Below are positions 25,492 through 33,257 of a stretch of DNA of 64,000 bases, one piece after another. The notes beneath the pieces were generated by a model, which had not been told where the DNA came from, made no database searches, and was given only the letters and a program-made list of their open reading frames with translations. Source of the stretch: Mycobacterium dioxanotrophicus (GTDB taxonomy: Bacteria; Actinomycetota; Actinomycetes; Mycobacteriales; Mycobacteriaceae); the NCBI RefSeq assembly GCF_002157835.1, contig NZ_CP020809.1, positions 1,054,001 through 1,118,000 of the forward strand, in the 5' to 3' direction. A program made the position numbers and the translations under genes. The stretch's first letter is position 1; each line of letters opens with the position of its first letter.

Positions 25492-26346
25492 ATGACCGAA
25501 CTGGCCGAACCGTCGCAGCGGGCCGACGCCCTGCCGCTGGGCCCGCAATCGCTGGTGTGGAAGTACTTCGGCGACAACCGGATGTACCTGATCGGTCCTC
25601 GGCCCGCGGTGTTGCAGAACATGCTCGCCGAGCTCGGCCAGGGCGTGCTGGATCATTCGACGTTCTTCTCCGATACCGCAGAGCGGCTCAAACGCACTGT
25701 GCCGCCGATCTTCCGGACCGTGTACGGGGCCGAGGACGATAACGCGGGCACCCAGGTCCGCGACTTTCACCACCACGTCAAGGGCGATATGCCCGACGGT
25801 TCGCGCTACCACGCGCTGGACCCCGAGACCTACTTCTGGGCGCACGCGACATTCGTCGAGCAGGTGCTGTACTTCGCCGACACCTTCGTCAAGCGACTGA
25901 CCCGCGAGGAGAAGGAACAGATCTACCTGGAATCGAAGACCTGGTATCGCCGCTACGGCGTCAGCGACCGGCCGATGCCCGCCGACTATGCCGAGTTCGA
26001 ACGGTACTGGGACCGGATGATGAACGAGGTCGCCGTCGCCCACAAGAGCGCGCGCTACGGCGTCGGCTACGTCACCAAGGGGTTCCCGTGCCCCAAGGCG
26101 GTGCACCCGGTCGTGTGGCGGGTGGTGGCGACGGTGTTCGATCCGGTCGCGGCCTTCCTGACCACCGGTGGCCTGCCGCCCCGCGCCCGGGAGCTGCTGC
26201 AGCTGCCGTGGTCGGAGCGTCAGGAGCGCAACTATCAGCGGTTCGCCGCGTTCTGGCGGTCGGCCCCGGTCAACTGGGTGTGGGACCATCTGCCGATGAG
26301 CGTGCGCTACAACCGGTTCGCGCAGAGGGGCTATGCCCGCGGCTGA
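25492..26346 (+). CDS. MpaB-family oxygenase (DUF2236)
   Basis: A 284-residue protein starting [20 protein letters not shown]. The DUF2236/latex-clearing-protein-like core shows [20 protein letters not shown] near residue 18, [20 protein letters not shown] near 88 and [20 protein letters not shown] near 112. The His residues in these segments fit the haem b ligands of the family. Members oxidise diverse substrates; the substrate here is unknown. The upstream frame (from 25438) lacks family sequence, so ATG 25492 is chosen. The TetR gene overlaps its 3' end by 14 bp, indicating one transcript. Confidence 0.85.
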   Translation: MTELAEPSQRADALPLGPQSLVWKYFGDNRMYLIGPRPAVLQNMLAELGQGVLDHSTFFSDTAERLKRTVPPIFRTVYGAEDDNAGTQVRDFHHHVKGDMPDGSRYHALDPETYFWAHATFVEQVLYFADTFVKRLTREEKEQIYLESKTWYRRYGVSDRPMPADYAEFERYWDRMMNEVAVAHKSARYGVGYVTKGFPCPKAVHPVVWRVVATVFDPVAAFLTTGGLPPRARELLQLPWSERQERNYQRFAAFWRSAPVNWVWDHLPMSVRYNRFAQRGYARG

Positions 26347-26938
26347 CGCGACGGGGTCTTCTTCGACGCGGCGGATCCTGGACGCGGCCCTGGTCGAATT
26401 CGAACGGCACGGTTTCCGCCGCGTCGCGCTGGACGACGTGGCCCGCCGCGCCGGCGTCAGCCGCACCACCATCTACCGCAGGTTCGCCAACCGTGACGAG
26501 TTGGTGGCCGCCGTCATCGAGCGGGAGAACGTGGCACTGTTCGCCGACATCGCGCGCGAACTCAAAGATGCTGGGCCGCAATCGAACTACTATGTCGAAG
26601 CGTTCACGCTGTCGATCCTGAGATTCCGTAAACACCACGTGCTCAACCAGATGATCGTCGACGAGCCCGCGCTGGTGCTGGAGTTGATGCACCGGCATTA
26701 CGGTGCGGCCATCGAGCGGATGGCCGCCGCGCTGCGGGTGATCTTCCCGGACGGATTCGCCGACCGCATCGGGCCGCAGGCAGTCAACGACCTGGCGGAC
26801 ACCATCCTGCGCTACGCGGCGATGGTGTTGTTGCTACCCGGCGTCCAACCGGTGCAGACCGCCGAGGAGATCCGGGCGTTCGCGGCCCGGCATTTCCTGC
26901 CCAGCCTGCCCGCCGCGGTGCGTACCGTCTCGGCCTGA
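26333..26938 (+). CDS. TetR-family transcriptional regulator
   Basis: A 201-residue protein. Residues 12-60 are the TetR DNA-binding domain: [37 protein letters not shown] and [12 protein letters not shown]. The remaining 140 residues are the helical ligand-binding domain. It overlaps the mpaB-like gene, so it probably autoregulates the pair; an inverted repeat just before the first gene is a candidate operator. The ligand is unknown. Confidence 0.9.
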   Translation: MPAADATGSSSTRRILDAALVEFERHGFRRVALDDVARRAGVSRTTIYRRFANRDELVAAVIERENVALFADIARELKDAGPQSNYYVEAFTLSILRFRKHHVLNQMIVDEPALVLELMHRHYGAAIERMAAALRVIFPDGFADRIGPQAVNDLADTILRYAAMVLLLPGVQPVQTAEEIRAFAARHFLPSLPAAVRTVSA

Positions 26939-26977
26939 GCCGTTTGGTTATCGGCTTTTGCGGGCAGCCGTTACCCC

Positions 26978-27214
26978 ATGACTACCGAGAAAAAGCTCCA
27001 CATCACCGAGGAGAACCACAGACAGGCCGAAGAGGTCATGAAGTCGTATGACGACACCCGGCCCACCGTCACCATGCCCGGAACCGGGGGCACGGTCTCA
27101 GGTACTGCGGTCAACGACTGGCTCGACGATGAGGGCAAGCCCATCTACGGCCAAGCCGACAAGGAGACGGACAAGGAGGCCGGTAAAGACGCCGACAAGG
27201 GCGACGACGGGTAA
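26978..27214 (+). CDS. Small hydrophilic conserved hypothetical protein
   Basis: A 78-residue protein (MTTEKKLHITEENHRQAEEV). It is strongly charged, with a middle segment TVTMPGTGGTVSGTAVNDWL and a Lys/Asp-rich repeat-like end (KETDKEAGKDADKGDDG). No membrane segment or catalytic motif is visible and it looks largely disordered. It lies 39 bp after the TetR gene and 13 bp before the next gene, probably in one transcript. I do not recognise its function. Confidence 0.65.
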   Translation: MTTEKKLHITEENHRQAEEVMKSYDDTRPTVTMPGTGGTVSGTAVNDWLDDEGKPIYGQADKETDKEAGKDADKGDDG

Positions 27215-27227
27215 TAACCTCGCTCGT

Positions 27228-27707
27228 GTGACCTCACTGGAGCGCATCGCGCCTGCCTTCGTCGAGATGGCCCATTCGATCGTGTGGGCGTCGGCCGCCA
27301 CTGTCGACGCCGACGGGCGCCCGCGCAGCCGCATCCTGCATCCGATCTGGGAATGGGACGGCACCGACCTGTTCGGCTGGATCGCCACCGGGCCGACACC
27401 GGTCAAGAAGGCCGATCTCGCCGCGCATCCGTATCTCTCGGTGAGCTACTGGACCGCCAGCCATGACACCTGCTCGGCGGACTGCCTGGTCGAGTGGTAC
27501 CTCGACGACGACACCCGCCGCCAGGTGTGGGACCGCTTCGCCACCGCACCCGCGCCGGTCGGTTACGACCCGTCGATCATTCCGGGGTGGGACGGGCCGA
27601 CCTCGCCCGGGTTTGCGGCGCTGCGGCTGAGCCCGTACCGGCTGCGCGTCATGCCCGGGACGGTGTTGACCGCCGGTGCCGGGGAAGCGCTGAATTGGCG
27701 GGCCTGA
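27228..27707 (+). CDS. Pyridoxamine 5'-phosphate oxidase-family flavin-binding protein
   Basis: A 159-residue protein from GTG 27228 (MTSLERIAPAFVEMAHSIVW). The split-barrel flavin fold is indicated by ASAATVDADGRPRSRILHPI near residue 20, DLFGWIATGPTPVKKADLA near 46 and HPYLSVSYWTASHD near 66. Such proteins bind FMN or F420 and reduce or sense small molecules. The long upstream frame from 27048 runs through the previous gene and is not used. A perfect 26-bp hairpin follows the stop. Confidence 0.82.
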   Translation: MTSLERIAPAFVEMAHSIVWASAATVDADGRPRSRILHPIWEWDGTDLFGWIATGPTPVKKADLAAHPYLSVSYWTASHDTCSADCLVEWYLDDDTRRQVWDRFATAPAPVGYDPSIIPGWDGPTSPGFAALRLSPYRLRVMPGTVLTAGAGEALNWRA

Positions 27708-27733
27708 ACGCCGCTTATCTTCGGCAGAGTTCG

Positions 27734-27797
27734 ACATCGAGATTCACACCAGGGACAAAAGCCACGCGGAATTTGTCCCTGGTGTGAATCTCGATGT
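27734..27797. terminator. Perfect 26-bp hairpin between convergent genes
   Basis: The left arm (27734-27759) begins ACATCGAGATTCACACC, and the right arm (27772-27797) is its exact reverse complement, ending GAATCTCGATGT. The loop is 12 bases (27760-27771). It lies after the flavin-protein gene on the plus strand and after the small gene at 27929-28063 on the minus strand, so it could end both transcripts. A perfect stem this long is unusual for a plain terminator. Confidence 0.65.
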
Positions 27798-27928
27798 TGG
27801 ATGTACCAGACGATTTGATTGTGTTTTGGCCGTGAAATTACCTCTACGAAATCCGCAAATCGTTGTCGAACTTCGCAGCGGGACGGAATTCGACACCCGA
27901 CGCAGGTAAAACGTTGTGCGGCAGGAGC

Positions 27929-28063
27929 TTACGAGCGGTCAGGGCGCTTCCTCTTGGGAATTAGTTCCTCGGATGCTGCGGCCTTGCTGCGTTTTGCGGC
28001 CCGCCGCTCTTTGATGGTCATCGCCGGTTTCTTCGGCGTGCGACCCTGGGATTTGTCAGCCAT
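27929..28063 (-). CDS. Small basic protein, 44 residues
   Basis: Read from ATG 28063 to TAA 27931-27929: MADKSQGRTPKKPAMTIKER at the N-terminus and PKRKRPDRS at the end. A strong ribosome binding site (AAAAGGAG, five bases before the ATG) supports translation. The protein is rich in Lys, Arg and Ala with a likely helix IKERRAAKRSKAAASEEL, suggesting RNA or DNA binding. It has the look of conserved small mycobacterial proteins, but I cannot name it. The overlapping plus-strand frame at 27819-28145 lacks such a signal and is a shadow. Confidence 0.7.
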   Translation of the reverse strand: MADKSQGRTPKKPAMTIKERRAAKRSKAAASEELIPKRKRPDRS

Positions 28064-28141
28064 CGTTGCTCCTTTTATTCGCAAACAATCACTGAGCCCG
28101 ACCATACCCGAGAAAAAATTAAAAGCCAGTCGCGTTTATGG

Positions 28142-29032
28142 CTAGCCGTCGGCGCGTATGGCGTCGACCAGAGCGTCGGCGGCGAGAAGGCCGAGACTGT
28201 TCGAGGCGAGTGGGCTGTCACCCGTGAGCAGTTTGCGGTCCCGGTGCACCTGGCCGGTCATCTGATCGTTGACGACCGTGAGCCCCTGCTTGCCGAGCAG
28301 GTCGGCCACCAGCCACTGCAAATGCCCTGGCAGGTAACCGATCTCGATGTTCGGGCCCTGGTCGAGGGCGTCCGGGAAGACGCACACCGAGTAACCCTTG
28401 AACGGCGATTCCTGCTTACCGAGCGCACCGGCCAGCAACGCGGCCGGGCCGTGGCACAGCGTGATGATGAACTTGTCGTTGGCCAGTGCCCAATCGAGCG
28501 TCTGCTCCACGTCCGTGCTCGCCGGCAGCCCGACCACGGCGCCATGGCCACCCGGGATGAACACCGCGATGTAGTCGGAGTCCGGGCCGAGATCATCGGC
28601 GATCACATCGGCAAGTTTCTTGGGCTGCTTGAGCTTTGGCTTGAGCGCCTGGTAGGTCGACAGGACCGCCTCGTCCTCGCGCGGCATCGCCCACAGTTCC
28701 AGTTTGGCCGGGTAGCCCGACAGCGTGGCGATGTCGATCTCGAAGCCGGCCTCCATGAGGTGGTGCAGCGGGAGCAGCATCTCGATCGGATGGTTGCCGG
28801 TCGAGAACATCTTGCCGTTCTCCAGCAGGACGTAGCGTTCTTCGGCGGCGATCATGAGCACCTTCCACCTGCCGCCGGTGTAGGCGTCCTTGTACTTGAC
28901 GCCGGCGAAGTCGGTCTTGGCGGTGGTGTACTGGCTCAGCGAGTACGGCGACGGGAAGTAGGCGTTGTCTTCGGCCGGGTCCGGCGTCGGTTCCCTGCTC
29001 AGATCGTCTGCATTGGCTGCCACGGCGTCCAC
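28142..29032 (-). CDS. hchA: DJ-1/PfpI-superfamily protein, HchA/glyoxalase III-like
   Basis: A 296-residue protein from GTG 29032. The fold markers are [20 protein letters not shown] near residue 57, [20 protein letters not shown] near 80, [14 protein letters not shown] near 155 and the nucleophile elbow [17 protein letters not shown] near 190, with Cys in CHGP. This matches Hsp31/HchA proteins, which act as glyoxalase III and deglycase-type enzymes in the cytoplasm. Length fits the family. It is followed downstream by the 44-residue basic protein gene. Confidence 0.87.
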   Translation of the reverse strand: MDAVAANADDLSREPTPDPAEDNAYFPSPYSLSQYTTAKTDFAGVKYKDAYTGGRWKVLMIAAEERYVLLENGKMFSTGNHPIEMLLPLHHLMEAGFEIDIATLSGYPAKLELWAMPREDEAVLSTYQALKPKLKQPKKLADVIADDLGPDSDYIAVFIPGGHGAVVGLPASTDVEQTLDWALANDKFIITLCHGPAALLAGALGKQESPFKGYSVCVFPDALDQGPNIEIGYLPGHLQWLVADLLGKQGLTVVNDQMTGQVHRDRKLLTGDSPLASNSLGLLAADALVDAIRADG

Positions 29033-29128
29033 CTGCTTTCGTCTCGGTTGTCGGTCTGTCTCTATCGTGGTTGTCGCGGGCTTCCCCGTCGATGGTGTGG
29101 CGGAACAACGCCGGCCTGATGCCGTGAG

Positions 29129-30334
29129 CTATCCGACGTACGGGCGTTCACGGCGCAACTCGTTGCGGGCCACCGTGCGCCGGTGAACGGCGTCGGGACC
29201 GTCGACGATCCGCAGCACCCGCGCCCAGCTGTAGAAGTACGCGAGCGGGTAATCGTCACTGACACCGCCGCCGCCGAACACCTCGATGGCGCGGTCGATC
29301 ACGCGGGTGGCCATGTTCGGCGCCGCCACCTTGATGGCGGCGATCTCGGTCGCAGCCCCTCGTGCGCCGTGCTGATCGATCAGCCATGCCGTGTGCAGCA
29401 CCAACAGGCGTGCTTGGTCGATCTCGATCCGGGACTGGGCGATGAGGTCACGCACCACACCCTGTTCGGCGAGCGGCCCGCCGAAGGCCTCGCGGTTCTG
29501 GGCCCGATCGACCATGAGCGCCAATGCACGTTCGGCCATTCCGACGGCCCGCATGGCGTGGTGGATGCGACCGGGGCCCAGGCGCGCCTGCGCGATCATG
29601 AACCCGTCGCCCTCGGCCGAGAGCACGTTGGTCACCGGGACGCGGACGTTCTCGAACACGATCTCGGAATGCCCGTGCTGATCCTGATATCCGAAAATCG
29701 GTAGGTGGCGGACGATCTCGAGTCCCGGGGTGTCGCGGGGGACCAGCACCATGGACTGTTGCCGGTGCGGCGCCGCGTCGGGATCGGTCTTGCCCATCAC
29801 GATGAAGATCTGGCACGCCTCGTCGGCGACGCCGGTGATCCACCACTTGCGGCCGTTGATGACGTACTCGTCGCCGTCACGGGTGATCGAGGTGGTGATG
29901 TTGCGGGCGTCGGAGCTGGCCACCGCCGGCTCGGTCATCGCGAACGCGGACCGGATCTCGCCTGCCAGCAGGGGTTCGAGCCACTGCGTCTTCTGCTCGT
30001 CGGTGCCGAACATCAACAGCGTTTCCATGTTGCCGGTGTCGGGGGCGTTGCAGTTCATCACCTCGGGGGCGATGACGGGCGACCATCCGGTGATCTCGGC
30101 GATCGCGGCGTATTCGGTGTTGGTCAGCCCGGATTCCTGAGGCAGGAACAGGTTCCACAGTCCCCGTCGCTTGGCTTCTTCCTTGAGTTCTTCGAGGATG
30201 GGCGGCCGGGCGTGCGCGGAGTTCGCCGCACGCCAGTCCCGGTACACCGATTCGGCGGGAAACACCTTCTCGCGCATGAAGTTCCACACTTTGTCGGTGA
30301 GCTCGGCGGTACGTGGTGACGCGCTGAAGTCCAT
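29129..30334 (-). CDS. Acyl-CoA dehydrogenase, ACAD10/11-like
   Basis: A 401-residue flavoprotein. Family blocks are AIAEITGWSPVIAPEVMNCN near residue 78, SAFAMTEPAVASSDARN near 128, EYVINGRKWWITGVADEACQ near 155, LGPGRIHHAMRAVGMAERAL near 252 and IEVFGGGGVSDDYPLAYFYS near 353. The segments ASSDARN and GRIHH resemble ACAD10/ACAD11-type enzymes. In animals those are fused to a kinase-like domain and process 4-hydroxyacyl-CoA after phosphorylation (established knowledge). Here a matching kinase-like protein is encoded two genes upstream in the same operon. Substrate not shown by sequence. Confidence 0.9.
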   Translation of the reverse strand: MDFSASPRTAELTDKVWNFMREKVFPAESVYRDWRAANSAHARPPILEELKEEAKRRGLWNLFLPQESGLTNTEYAAIAEITGWSPVIAPEVMNCNAPDTGNMETLLMFGTDEQKTQWLEPLLAGEIRSAFAMTEPAVASSDARNITTSITRDGDEYVINGRKWWITGVADEACQIFIVMGKTDPDAAPHRQQSMVLVPRDTPGLEIVRHLPIFGYQDQHGHSEIVFENVRVPVTNVLSAEGDGFMIAQARLGPGRIHHAMRAVGMAERALALMVDRAQNREAFGGPLAEQGVVRDLIAQSRIEIDQARLLVLHTAWLIDQHGARGAATEIAAIKVAAPNMATRVIDRAIEVFGGGGVSDDYPLAYFYSWARVLRIVDGPDAVHRRTVARNELRRERPYVG

Positions 30335-30357
30335 GATGTGCTCCTGTGCCTGGGGGA

Positions 30358-31119
30358 TCAGTGGCCGGACATGCCGCCGTCGACGGGCAGCGTGACTCCG
30401 GTGATGTAGGTCGAGGCGTCGCTGGCCAGAAAGATCAGGGCGGTGTCGAGTTCGTGTTGGCAGCCGAGGCGTTTGAGTGTCGCGGTCTGCTCGACGAATG
30501 CGGCGAGTTGGTCACCGGGGATCGTCGCGGTCATCTCGCTCTCGAAGTACCCGGGCGCGATGGCGTTGACCCTGATGCCTTTACGCCCCGACCACTGCTG
30601 GGACAGATCCCGCGTGAGGCCGACGACGGCGGCTTTGCTGGACGCGTACGCCGCTTGCGGCGCATAGGATTTGATCAGCCCGAGCACGCTGGCGATGTTG
30701 ACGATGCTCGACCCCGGTTGCATCACCCGGGCCGCGGCCTGGGCCATCCAGTACGTCCCCATGAGGTTGACGTCGATGACGCCGCGGAATTCGTCGGGGG
30801 TTTCCCGCAGGGCGGGTACCGCGGTGCCGACCCCGGCGTTGTTGACCAGGATGTCGAGGCGGCCGAACTCGGTGATCGCCAGTTCGGCCAGCGCCGCGCA
30901 GTCCTGTGGATCGGTGACGTCGGTGCGACGGGTGCGGACCAAATCGGTAGCGAATTCGCTTGCCAGAGCGTGCAGTTGCTCCTCGCGTCGGGCTCCCAGG
31001 ACAACTCGCGCGCCGGCGTCGACCAGTGCGCGAGCGAATCCGACTCCCAGTCCTGAGCTCGCCCCGGTTACCACCGCAACCCGCCCGTTCAACCGGAACC
31101 GGTCGATGATGCCGCTCAT
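30358..31119 (-). CDS. Short-chain dehydrogenase/reductase
   Basis: A 253-residue classical SDR from ATG 31119 (MSGIIDRFRLNGRVAVVTGA), overlapping the kinase-like gene stop. The cofactor motif is TGASSGLGVGFA, then ILVNNAGVGT near residue 95, the catalytic Ser in IVNIASVLG near 142 and the YASSK pair near 158. Arg residues after the second strand (GARREEQL) favour NADP. The C-terminus TGVTLPVDGGMSGH is typical. It sits between the kinase-like protein and the acyl-CoA dehydrogenase and probably acts on a hydroxy or keto acyl intermediate. Confidence 0.9.
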   Translation of the reverse strand: MSGIIDRFRLNGRVAVVTGASSGLGVGFARALVDAGARVVLGARREEQLHALASEFATDLVRTRRTDVTDPQDCAALAELAITEFGRLDILVNNAGVGTAVPALRETPDEFRGVIDVNLMGTYWMAQAAARVMQPGSSIVNIASVLGLIKSYAPQAAYASSKAAVVGLTRDLSQQWSGRKGIRVNAIAPGYFESEMTATIPGDQLAAFVEQTATLKRLGCQHELDTALIFLASDASTYITGVTLPVDGGMSGH

Positions 31120-32150
31120 CACGCCGCCCCCAACGCGTCCAGACCGGCCTCGGCGAGCATTATCACGTCGCTCTCCACCTCGCCGAAATCCTGGCCGGCC
31201 ATCATTCCCGCAGCCGAGCGAGCCGCGACGCCTTGGATGATGACGGCGAACTTGAACCGTGCGAACGCTTCGTAGAACGGCACCGCCGAGACGTCGCGCC
31301 CGGTGCGTTCGGCGTAGCGGGACAACAGATGTGACCGCGGCGGGAATCCCTCCTGTGTGGTGACCGTCGGCACCAGCGGAATGTTGGGTTCACCGTGCTG
31401 CGGCCAGTAGAACAGCAAGAGCCCGAGGTCGGTGAGAGGATCGCCGACCGTCGACAGCTCCCAGTCCAGGACCGCGGCGACGCGGCCCGGGTGCGCCGGA
31501 TCCATCAGGCAGTTGTCCAGCCGGAAGTCGCCGTGCACGATGCCCGGTGGCGGGCTGGCCGGCAGGTCGGCCGCCAAGGCGGTCGCCAGGGCATCAAGGG
31601 CAGGCACATCGCGAGAACGGCTGGCCAGCGACTGCTTTCGCCAGCGGGCGACCTGCCGGGCCAGGAAACCCTCCGGCCTGCCGTAGTCGTCGAGGCCGAT
31701 GGCTGCGGGCTGGATGCTGTGTAGATCGGCCAGTGTGTCGATGAGGGCGTCGGCGATCTTGTGCCGATCCGCCGGTGCCGTCGCGTAACCCGTCGGCATG
31801 GTGTCGCGGATGGCGTGGCCGGCTACCTTCTCCATCGCATAGAACGGGGTGTCGAGGGTCTGCGCGGCGGTCTCGGCGTAGACCACCGATGCGACCGGCA
31901 CGGATGTCTGTGCCAGTGCTCGCTGCACGCGCGCCTCGCGGGCCATGTCGTGCGCACTCGGTAGCAGAGGCCCCTGCGGTGGTCGACGGAGAATCAATTC
32001 GCCTGCGGCAGAGGTTAGTTCGAAGGTCAGGTTCGACTTGCCGCCGGCGATGAGCCGGGCGTCGAACGTGGCCCAGCGATGGTCGGCGGTGGCCGTGGCC
32101 AAGGCGGGGCCCAGTCGGGCCGGGTGCAGCAGTGATTCGACGTCGGTCAT
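31119..32150 (-). CDS. Phosphotransferase (APH)-family protein, ACAD10/11 kinase-domain-like
   Basis: A 343-residue protein from ATG 32150 (MTDVESLLHPARLGPALATA). Kinase-like motifs are IAGGKSNLTFEL near residue 37, ELILRRPPQGPLLPSAHDM near 53, the catalytic loop PGIVHGDFRLDNCLMDP near 200 and AVLDWELSTVGDPLTDLGLL near 222, with all key Asp residues. This is the pattern of the N-terminal domain of ACAD10/11, which phosphorylates 4-hydroxyacyl-CoA. A longer frame to 32186 has no support. It is the first gene of a three-gene operon, with operator-like sites upstream. Confidence 0.88.
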   Translation of the reverse strand: MTDVESLLHPARLGPALATATADHRWATFDARLIAGGKSNLTFELTSAAGELILRRPPQGPLLPSAHDMAREARVQRALAQTSVPVASVVYAETAAQTLDTPFYAMEKVAGHAIRDTMPTGYATAPADRHKIADALIDTLADLHSIQPAAIGLDDYGRPEGFLARQVARWRKQSLASRSRDVPALDALATALAADLPASPPPGIVHGDFRLDNCLMDPAHPGRVAAVLDWELSTVGDPLTDLGLLLFYWPQHGEPNIPLVPTVTTQEGFPPRSHLLSRYAERTGRDVSAVPFYEAFARFKFAVIIQGVAARSAAGMMAGQDFGEVESDVIMLAEAGLDALGAA

Positions 32151-32196
32151 GAGGTGTTCCGTTCTGAGGCGGTGGGACGCGTTCACGATCCCCGAC

Positions 32197-32297
32197 CGAA
32201 CGTTCGATAACGTCCGGTATCCCCATGGTGGGGTCAGTGCAGCTTGTTTGTCAACACTGCTGGGAGCCGCAGGGGAAAATGTTCAGTAAAGCTGAAC
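32197..32297. promoter_or_regulatory. Promoter region of the ACAD operon with operator GTTCAG-N5-CTGAAC
   Basis: GTTCAG (32281-32286) and CTGAAC (32292-32297) form an inverted repeat with a five-base centre. The same site overlaps the start of the regulator gene (33134-33154). A separate perfect palindrome CGAACGTTCG lies at 32197-32206 and CCCCATGGTGGGG at 32221-32233, closer to the kinase-like gene start at 32150. Shared half-sites point to control of this operon by the XRE-TetR protein. Confidence 0.6.
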
Positions 32298-32305
32298 GCT
32301 GAACG

Positions 32306-33154
32306 TTAGCCGGCACGCATGATGTCGACGGCGAACCGGGCGTACTCCCCCGCGATCTCGGACGCCGACGTCGGCCCGGACGGCTGGAACCACGACGGCA
32401 GCGACGTGCACATGGTGGATATCGCCCGGGTGGCGTCGTGGGCGTGTGGCGTGCGGAACTCGCCTGTCGCGATCGCGGCTTCGGCCTCGTCGTCGAGCAT
32501 GTACTGAATGTCGTTGCGCAGCGCGGAGATCCGCTCGTGATCGGGTGGCAGGATGCTGCGCATCTCGCTCGCGCCGATGAAGGCCAGGTCCCTGCGGTGG
32601 GTATGAAACAACGCGAGCGCCTCGACCATGTTGCTGAATCGCTCGGTGGGCGTGGATCCTTCGGATCTGGCTGCCGGGATGAGCCAGTGCAACTCGCTCA
32701 TCGCGACGTCGAGAATGGCCACCAGCAGGCGCTGCTTGCTCGGGTAGTGGTGGTAGACGCCGGGGACACTCATGTGTGCGGCGGTGGCGATGGTCCGCAT
32801 GGTGGCCCCGTGGTAGCCGGTGCGGACGAACACCGAGATCGCAGCCATCAGCACCGGGTCCAGGTTCAGGGCGGGGAACGCGCGCCAGTCTGCGCCGGGG
32901 GCGTTGTCGTCGTGGGCCCCGGCCCGGGGGGCATGGTGCGGCTCGGGCGTCCGCAACATCTCGGTGGCCGACGTGCCCAGCGCCTCGGCGATCGCGTAGA
33001 GCCGGTCCACGCTGAGGCCGGCCTTGTCGTTCTCGATCGCGCTCATCGTCGCGGGGCTCACGCCGATGCGGGTGGCCAGTTGGCGTAACGAGACCCCGGT
33101 ACGCACGCGGGCAGACCGCACGAGCGCGCCGGTATGTTCAGCCATGCTGAACAT
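32306..33154 (-). CDS. XRE-TetR fusion transcriptional regulator
   Basis: A 282-residue protein (MFSMAEHTGALVRSARVRTG) with two DNA-binding domains. Residues 10-65 are an HTH_3/XRE domain: SLRQLATRIGVSPATMSAIE and SVDRLYAIAEALGTSATEML. After a linker, about residues 95-145 are a TetR domain: VLMAAISVFVRTGYHGATMR, TIATAAHMSVPGVYHHYPSK, QRLLVAILD. The rest is a TetR-type ligand-binding helical domain. A second Met at codon 4 (33145) is an alternative start. The start region overlaps the palindrome ATGTTCAG-N5-CTGAACAT, implying autoregulation. It lies upstream of the ACAD operon on the same strand. Confidence 0.88.
   Translation of the reverse strand: MFSMAEHTGALVRSARVRTGVSLRQLATRIGVSPATMSAIENDKAGLSVDRLYAIAEALGTSATEMLRTPEPHHAPRAGAHDDNAPGADWRAFPALNLDPVLMAAISVFVRTGYHGATMRTIATAAHMSVPGVYHHYPSKQRLLVAILDVAMSELHWLIPAARSEGSTPTERFSNMVEALALFHTHRRDLAFIGASEMRSILPPDHERISALRNDIQYMLDDEAEAAIATGEFRTPHAHDATRAISTMCTSLPSWFQPSGPTSASEIAGEYARFAVDIMRAG
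33134..33154. promoter_or_regulatory. Perfect operator palindrome at the regulator start
   Basis: ATGTTCAG (33134-33141), centre CCATG, CTGAACAT (33147-33154): eight-base arms with no mismatch. It covers the first codons of the XRE-TetR gene on the minus strand. The six-base core recurs at 32281-32297 with the same five-base spacing. Confidence 0.65.
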
Positions 33155-33196
33155 GATAGGAGCCGTCTAGCTGGTTGTCCCGGCCCAGCTGCCGAA

Positions 33197-33245
33197 TGGC
33201 CAGTTATCGCACGCTTTTTCGCTCAAGGCGTGCATCAACTGGCCA
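33197..33245. terminator. Hairpin downstream of the desaturase gene
   Basis: TGGCCAGTT (33197-33205) pairs with AACTGGCCA (33237-33245), and GCACGC (33209-33214) with GCGTGC (33228-33233), separated by matching three-base bulges. The loop contains a T-run (33215-33219). It lies 13 bp after the desaturase stop on the minus strand and before the XRE-TetR gene, fitting transcription termination. Confidence 0.55.
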
Positions 33246-33257
33246 CTGGGCGCGCGG

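Noticed and set aside
27819..28145. Plus-strand frame between the flavin-protein and DJ-1-like genes
   Set aside because: No ribosome site and no family sequence; the minus-strand 44-residue gene in the same place has an excellent ribosome site.
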